Shown: one piece after another, positions 58,088 to 64,000 of the stretch
Position numbering within the stretch: the first letter of the stretch is position 1
Layout: every line of letters starts with the position of its first letter
NCBI GenBank assembly: GCA_024663395.1
Contig: JANFAH010000021.1
Location: 930,001 to 994,000, forward strand
Length of the DNA: 64,000 nt
DNA from: Pisolithus tinctorius
Taxonomy: Eukaryota > Basidiomycota > Agaricomycetes > Boletales > Pisolithaceae
Reading direction: 5' to 3'
Program-made: the position numbers and the translations under genes
Notes under the pieces: generated by a model
What the model was told of the DNA's origin: nothing
Seen by the model: the letters and a program-made list of their open reading frames with translations, nothing else
Database searches by the model: none

Positions 58088-61000
58088 GAGTCCAGGCCAC
58101 CAAAACTTGGATGAAACGAGTTGTCAGGTTTTCAAGACACCAGGGTGTCTGGCAGAGGGGTGATCATGGTGGTTAGACACGACGGTTTGTCAGAGGATAG
58201 GGTCATCGGGGATGTACACCCGGTTCTTGTATAGTAACACCCCATTGTCGAACCTCCAATCAGAAAGATGTGATTTAAACAGAAGGGGCATATCAACATT
58301 TTCTATGGCACGAAGTGCTGTCTGGACAACAGGGTCTTCCATAGAGGAAGAGGTGACCTTTTGAGTAAGGTTGGTATTGATGAGGCTGACAAACAAGGTT
58401 TGCAGGAGGAGAGTAACCCCTTTGTTGTCTTCGTCATCTTCAGGAATATGGTCGGGTCGACAGGAAAGTGCATCGGGTGCAGCTAGGTCCTTTCCCGGGA
58501 CGTGTTCAAGTTGCAGATCGAAATCTGCGAGATCGAGGAGCCAGCGGGCCTGGCGACGGTTCAGGTTTTGTGGTGCCTTGAAATACGTCAGGTTTTTATG
58601 GTCAGTGAAGACCTTGATGGGGAACGGAGATCCGTGGAGATAATGTCTCCAAGTTTTCAAGCCTCTAATTACTCCTAGTAGTTCTCTGTTGAAGATGTCA
58701 TAGTTTCTCTCTGCAGGATTGAACGACTGAGAGATGAAAGCACAGGGTTGCCATTGACCATTTGAATCTTCTTGAAGGAGGATTCCTCTGGTTGCATACT
58801 TATGCATCAGTAGAGATCACGAATGGCCGAGAGACATCGGGCATTCAGAGAGTCGGTTGTGCCATGAATATCCTTTTTAGGAGTTCAAAGGTGGTCTGAC
58901 ATTTCTTTGACCATTCCCAGGCGGCGGTTTTCTTTGTTAAGTCAATGAGCAGTCGGGCAATATCGGAGTAATAGGGGATGAATCTCCTATAAAAGTTGGC
59001 AAATCCTAAAAAGGATCATACATCTTTGACTTTCTTTGGGACAGGCCATTCGGCAATGCCCTGGACTTTAACAGGGTCCATGGCGATGGTGTTTTCTTTG
59101 ATGATCATTCCAAGGTATTCCACCTCAGTCAGATCAAAGTGACATTTTTCTAATTTTAAGGGAAGGGAGAGTTCCTTCATCCTTTCAAGGACATGGCAGG
59201 TCCTTTGTTTGTGTTCTTTGGGGTCGGTAGAAAAGATGAGGAGATCATCCATATAGATGACTAACCATCCTTCGGCGATCATATCTCTGAAAGAGTCGTT
59301 CATGAATCACTGGAAGGTGGTGGGGGAATTGCATAACCCAAAGAACATGATGGTTGGTTTGAAGAGACCTTTATGTGTGATGAATGCGGCTTTCCACTGG
59401 TCTCCTTCTTTGATCTGGACATTGTTGTAGCCTGATCTGACATCCATCTTTGTGAAGATAGAGGCTCCTTTGAGTTTGTCTACTAGGTCTGAGATGAGGG
59501 GAAGGGGATATGCATCCTTCACCGTGTTTTTGTTCAGGTACCTATAGTCCTGACAGGGTCACAGGGAGCCATCTTTCTTTCCTACAAAGAAGAAAGGAGC
59601 AGTTTGGGGGGACTTCGAGGGACGAATCTTTCCTTCTCGAAGGTTTTCTTCAACAAACTTTTCCACGGATTCTCGTTCAGAGGGAGAGAGCGGATATGCC
59701 TTGGCCACCTTGGGGACGAAGTCCTCTACAAGATTTATGGCATGATCATATGGTCTTGATGGAGGTAGGACTCCATCGGACGGTTTTTCGAAGACTGAGG
59801 TGAAGTCTTTGTAGTCTTCTGGGAGGATTGCCTTCGGTTTCTTTTTGTGTTCTTCTGGTGCCAGCTCAGTGGCAGTTGTGATTTTTTGAAGAAGACTATT
59901 GTTGGGATTAATCTTCTTGGCTTCCTTGACGAGTTTCCCAACTGACATCACAAAGTGTGCTCGGATGGTTTCATCTTTGGGTTCTTCATAATCCATGAAC
60001 TTGTTTATCCCCTTTTTCTCAGCAGGGGACACAAGGTTCATGGTTGGTTCTTCAACAGCAACAAGAGAGATGTTGCGTTTGAGTTCTTTGGATCTATTGG
60101 TCTTTTCTTCAATAGATAGCATGCCCATTCTCCAATCTACAACAGGGTTGTTTTCTTGCAACCAAGGGAGACCCAGAATGACGTTTTCCGTTCCGCAGTT
60201 GATAACATGGAAGAAGGACTGGTGAACGAGTCCTTTAACCTTGAAGTAGAGGGTGGCAGAAAACAGGATTCTTCCTTTAGAGTTCTGGGTTCCATCAGCA
60301 TTTTTGGTGAGGATGGGTTCAGCAAGGCGTCGAGTGGGGATTCGGTGTTTTCACACAAAACCCCAGTCAATGCAAGAAATTTCTGCTCCAGAATCAACTA
60401 GAGCAGTGGTGTTGACGACTTTCGAGGTTGTTTCTGATGTGTAAAGGGAAATAGGGATCTGCATAGTATGTTCGGGTGTAGATGTTACAATTACAGGTGC
60501 AACAGAAACTGGACTGTCCTTAGAGTGGGGAACTTCTGGCATCAACTCAGAGTTCCCATTCAAAAATCCTTTCCAAGAGCCTTAGCAATGTTTACCAAGG
60601 CGATGGAGGGACCAGCGACTTTTTCTTCATCATCACTTTCTTCGACTTCCACAATTTTGCGGATCTTTTTGACTTTCTTCTGGGGAGTCTTCCCTTTATC
60701 TGGACATTCTCGAGATAGATGTCCTTTGTTTCTGCAACCGAAACATCTTCCTTCTTTGATGTGACGGTCTCATTCTTCTTTGGAGAGTTTCACTCCATCC
60801 ATGTCCATAGTGTTTGGATCTTTTTCTTCAGCAAAATTGTTCCTTGGGTGGAACATCCTCTTTTCTTTCCTCATGGAGAATTCATTTACCTTTCTCCACT
60901 TAGTGTCGAACTTCTGTGCTTGTGTATACCACCCATCAATTTTGGTAGGGGTGGTTTCCATCATATGAATTCGGTTCCCAATAAAGGGTTTGAGTCCTTG

Positions 61001-61144
61001 TGAGAAGAACTCAATTAAAGTGACATCTTCCATGATGGTGGAGTCGGCAGCTGCAGTTTGGAAATCAGTGATGTATTGCTCGACTGATTCCTTTTGTTTC
61101 AGGGTACACAATTTGGCAATTGCAGTACCAGTGGTGTCAGCAGA
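58088..61144 (-). pseudogene. C2 gag (partial), protease, RT and RNase H, multiply broken
   Basis: Segments 61111-60770, 60563-60351, 60161-59559, 59522-59307, 59303-59016 and 58807-58190 are consecutive parts of one ancestral frame. They carry GAEISCIDWGF (protease), [12 protein letters not shown] and YMDDLLIFSTD (RT) and TDHKNLTYFKAPQNLNRRQ (RNase H). They are separated by TGA codons and small deletions, for example a 2-base loss at about 58805. Arginine codons kept here (NRRQARWLL) are cysteine or histidine in C1 (NCHQACWLL). Confidence 0.88.
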
Positions 61145-62049
61145 TGTGAAGTACAGGTTTACCCTCGGAGTGACCAGGCTTCAAGACCGGGTGACAGGGG
61201 TTAAGTCCGAGTGGCCAAAGTCAAGGCCGGGAAGATAGGGGCCAAGTCCGGTTGGACCGGAGTTGAGGCTGGAGGTTAGGGGCTAAGTCCGGAGGACCGG
61301 ACTTAAGGCCGGGAGCGCGGGAACAAGGCCGGTAGCGTGGGAAACCGACCGGTCTTGGAGTGCGCACAAGGGGAAGCTGGTCCGGGGTTGGATCTACCTC
61401 CCTTGGTCTCAGCTTATGTGCTGTACCCTTATGCAAGCCGGGGAGAGGTCCGGGACAGGGGTCGGGGATAGCTTAAGGCTCGGCCTTAGCTATAGAGTAG
61501 TCTCGAGGGGTAATACGGAGTTGAGGGTAATACTAAGTTGATATTCTGACTGAGGGTACTACGAAGTATGTACAGGGGTTAAATACATGAGGCCGGTCCG
61601 GAGTAAAGAACATGAAGCCGGACTTGTGAATAAGCTATTAGCAAGATGATTAGCAAGAGTGAGGACAGCCACAGAGGCTGTGCAGAGACTAATAGCTAAA
61701 GTCCGGGTGACCGGCATAACCGGGGTCGGACACAGGATTGTACAGTAAGCAAAGTCTGATGAACGGGCTAGACTAAATATAGTACAAACAAAGGGAAACA
61801 GACCGGAGTTATGTCCGGGTGACCCGGACATAGACCTAGGAGGACCGGGGTGGAGCAGCACGAGGCCAGGAGGCCGAAACAGACCGGAGATAGGGGTAAA
61901 ACACCGGACTTGAGTTATGCAGGCCGGAGTTGAGTTATCTAGGGCCAGGACTGGGTTTTCTAGGCTGAACTAGGACCGGACTTGACCGGATATAGGGGCT
62001 AGGGGTCCGGACTGGGCTGAGTCCGAGTCCGGGAGTCATGGATATGACA
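61145..62049 (-). repeat. 3' LTR of retroelement E, inserted in C2 gag
   Basis: Read on the minus strand it starts TGTCATATCCATGACTCCCGG at 62049, directly after a purine tract (AAGAGGGGGATAC), and ends CTGTACTTCACA at 61145, where C2 gag resumes. The length is 905 bases. It contains about three tandem units of 40-47 bases with CGGACTTRRCCCCT (about 61190-61300) and many CCGG sites. Since the purine tract lies inside, this is the 3' LTR, and the element continues beyond the right window edge. Confidence 0.75.
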
Positions 62050-64000
62050 GTATCCCCCTCTTAGGAACCGAACCCTTGAGGTTCCATAGGGAAATATGTT
62101 CAGAGGGTTATGCATGACTACAAGTGAGTCCGAGTGCACACGCAGTGCCAAGGGAGAGCCTGAGGGCTGGGAGACAGGCCAGCGATGACCAGAGGTCCAG
62201 TAGTTCGGACCGGAATGGGACAAGCCGGGTTTGTGGGCAAGGGTCAAGTCCGAGGACTGTTCTGGGAACCCGAGGCCAGAGAAGCGACAACAAGAGGGCT
62301 GGAGACCGGTCTAGGAGGCTGCCAGACAGTTCAGCAGGCCGGGACAAGGCAAAGCTGAGTCCGGAAGTGACTAGACCAGCTGTACAGGGGTTTCTGGAGA
62401 CAGCTGAAAGCTGAGGCCGATGCCTCAGAGGGCCGGAGTTGCACTTCGGAGCTGGGTTAAGGCAGGCTAGGAATGGCCAGGTCAGGCCTAGGGGTGTGCT
62501 TCAGAGCCGGGTCAGGGGAAAGCCGGAGACCGAAGATGTGCAGGGGACCGGTAATGTCCAACTAATGTACCAGGAGTGTGCCACTAGGGCCAGAAGTGTG
62601 CTTCAAAGCCGGTTCAGGGCAACATGGAGGCCGAGAGGGTCCAGAGAGGTCCGGAGATGACCATAAGATGGTCCAGGGGTGTACCAGGTGCTGCTGAGTG
62701 ACAGCGGAATGACACAAAGGCCAGGTGGGTGCCAGGAAGGCCGGAAAACCGGTCTAGGAATGTACCAGTTGGACTGGAACTGCACTGCAGGGATATGGAG
62801 GGTCATGAGAAGTGCCGAGAAGGCCGGGTTTGGGTCCGAGGTCTGCTCCAGGGGGTCATGGGGTCTGAAAGTGTGTATCTACAGAAAAAGAAAACAGATA
62901 ACAGAAAACCAAGAAAACATATAACAAGGAAACAGGAAACCGAGACAGAGACAGGGGTCAAAGCCGAAGGCTGAGACCGAGGGTGGCTTAGGCCGGGAGT
63001 GGCCAAAGCTGGAGACCGAGACCGAGAGCGGCTGAAGCCTGTTGTGCTAAAGCGAGTGGTCTGGCAAAAACAGCAAGACCGGAGACCGGTCAAGGGAACA
63101 GAAGGCCTGGAAGGCCGGGAACCGGTCTGATGGTCGGAGAGGCTTGAACAGACAGGTGGGGACCGGTCTGGAGCCAGAGAAGACTGGAGGCCACCAGGAG
63201 ACCAGTCTGGTGGTCAGGACGGGCCAGAAAGGCTAGTCGGAGACTGGTTTGGACCTGGGAAGGGCTGCAAGGCTGGAAATGTCAAAGGGAGACCGGTCTG
63301 AGGGTCAGAGAGGACCGGAAGGGGCAGCCGGAGACCGGTCTGATGGTCAGGGGGGCTTAGAAAAGCCGGGTGGGGTCCAGTCGGGAGCCAGTGAGGGCTG
63401 AAAGGGTTAGAAAGGCTATGGGAGACCAGTCTCAACCTGGACGGGGCTGTAAGGCCGGAAATCCAAAGGGAGACCGGTCTGGAGTTGGGCTGGGCCGGAG
63501 CAACCAGCTGAAGGCCGGTCTGAAGGAGTTGGAGGGGTTTGGGGAGGCCAGAGGTGACCTGAGGTGCCATCTAGCTGGTGGGCTGACAACTGGAGGCCAA
63601 AACAGTGTAGGCCGACAGGCTAACACTGAGACCGGGGTAACCAGGGGTAGTGAGGTGTGAACCCGAGGCCGGAAGTGGCAAGGCCAAGTGCCGAGCACCT
63701 TGGAAACAGGCTGGACGGGCTTCTGGAGGTCAGCGAGGGACTAGGGGCTGTCTACAACAGCTAGAGTTTGGTCTGGACAAGGACCGGAGGACCTGGCATA
63801 TCTAGGCATGAACCGGGGACCAGCAGGTCATAAGACCGGTTCAATGAAGGCCTAGAGATGTCAACAGGAGGTGAGTCTGGGTGTTGAGTCCGGTTTAGGG
63901 GTGTCCGGAGTTGGTTGGAGGTGGGTTTTCTGGTGGCAAGAAGCCCGAGGGCCAAAAGTCATTGGAGGACCGGTTCAGGGGGTCTGGAGACCGGGTGAGG
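62050..64000 (-). mobile_element. Internal 3' region of element E (non-coding, repeat-rich)
   Basis: Nearly 2 kb with no convincing coding frame. The proline- and serine-rich frames on the minus strand are low-complexity. The sequence is made of degenerate units around the palindrome AGACCGGTCT, with at least seven exact ACCGGTCT sites (about 62305, 62747, 63121, 63162, 63292, 63333, 63472), and is dense in CCGG. It probably is the long 3' untranslated part of E between pol and the 3' LTR. The rest of E lies outside the window. Confidence 0.55.

Larger units (their letters stand above)
55918..61144 (-). mobile_element. Retrotransposon C2, main piece (pol and part of gag)
   Basis: Minus-strand sibling of C1. 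From 61144 down it encodes part of gag (YITDFQTAAADS onward), knuckle, protease, RT, RNase H, integrase, chromodomain and C-terminal knuckles (CYVCCRLGHIHINC). It stops at 55918 where C1 is inserted; the last pol codons and 3' LTR are at 37743-38290. At 61144 its 5' part is cut by the LTR of element E. TGA codons relative to C1 CGA are seen at 59309-59307 and 58126-58124, with frameshifts near 60585 and 58805. Confidence 0.93.

Noticed and set aside
62050..64000. Proline/serine-rich ORFs on both strands near the right edge
   Set aside because: They arise from degenerate CCGG-rich repeats with few stops; no domain, and frames change with each unit.

Overview
The window is fungal nuclear DNA, most likely from a mushroom-forming basidiomycete (Agaricomycetes). 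Short introns of about 50 bases with GT..AG borders and CTGAC/CTAAC-like branch sites are frequent. The mobile elements (KDZ transposon, Helitron, chromodomain Ty3/gypsy) are those typical of this group. Only two clear host genes are seen, both at the left edge: the 5' part of an unknown minus-strand gene (1-403) and a complete 12-exon S-adenosylhomocysteine hydrolase gene (1516-3372). Nearly everything else is transposable elements inserted into one another.

Left half (4.5-26 kb): a Helitron with a single Rep-helicase reading frame starts at 4549 and is split at 4821 by a 10.6-kb Ty3/gypsy retrotransposon, A1 (4822-15384). A1 has 1050-base LTRs and a GCGC target duplication, and removing it joins the Helitron frame exactly. 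A1 carries gag, protease and pol on the plus strand. Between pol and the 3' LTR it carries a spliced antisense gene for a Zn2Cys6 zinc-cluster protein. Downstream of the Helitron helicase lie four plus-strand genes (21.1-25.7 kb), one with an F-box-like start and a nucleotidyltransferase-like motif; they may be Helitron cargo.

Middle (26-38 kb): a 5' fragment of a second copy of the same retrotransposon (A2, minus strand, 26372-29484) lies in a 4.4-kb stretch almost without CpG. A 216-base inverted repeat pair (30207-30422 / 36591-36805) encloses a truncated Ty3/gypsy element B, an LTR-like piece and one hypothetical ORF. A 44-base minisatellite follows (37133-37640).

Right half (37.7-64 kb): a chromodomain retrotransposon C2 (minus) is interrupted by its relative C1 (plus, 525-base LTRs, CATTG duplication). 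C1 is interrupted in its integrase by a 10.6-kb KDZ DNA transposon D (42757-53380, 590-base inverted repeats, 8-base duplication CACAGCAC). D encodes a complete 999-residue, 11-exon transposase and three accessory genes. The 5' part of C2 is cut by another LTR element, E, which runs off the right end of the window.

The retroelement frames are broken mainly by TGA codons. Where two copies can be compared, the lost codon is CGA, with CGA->TGA in one copy and CGA or CAA in the other. This is what deamination of methylated CpG would leave. Splice models, target duplications and element borders were worked out by eye from the sequence; family assignments rest on recognised motifs, and no database search was run.
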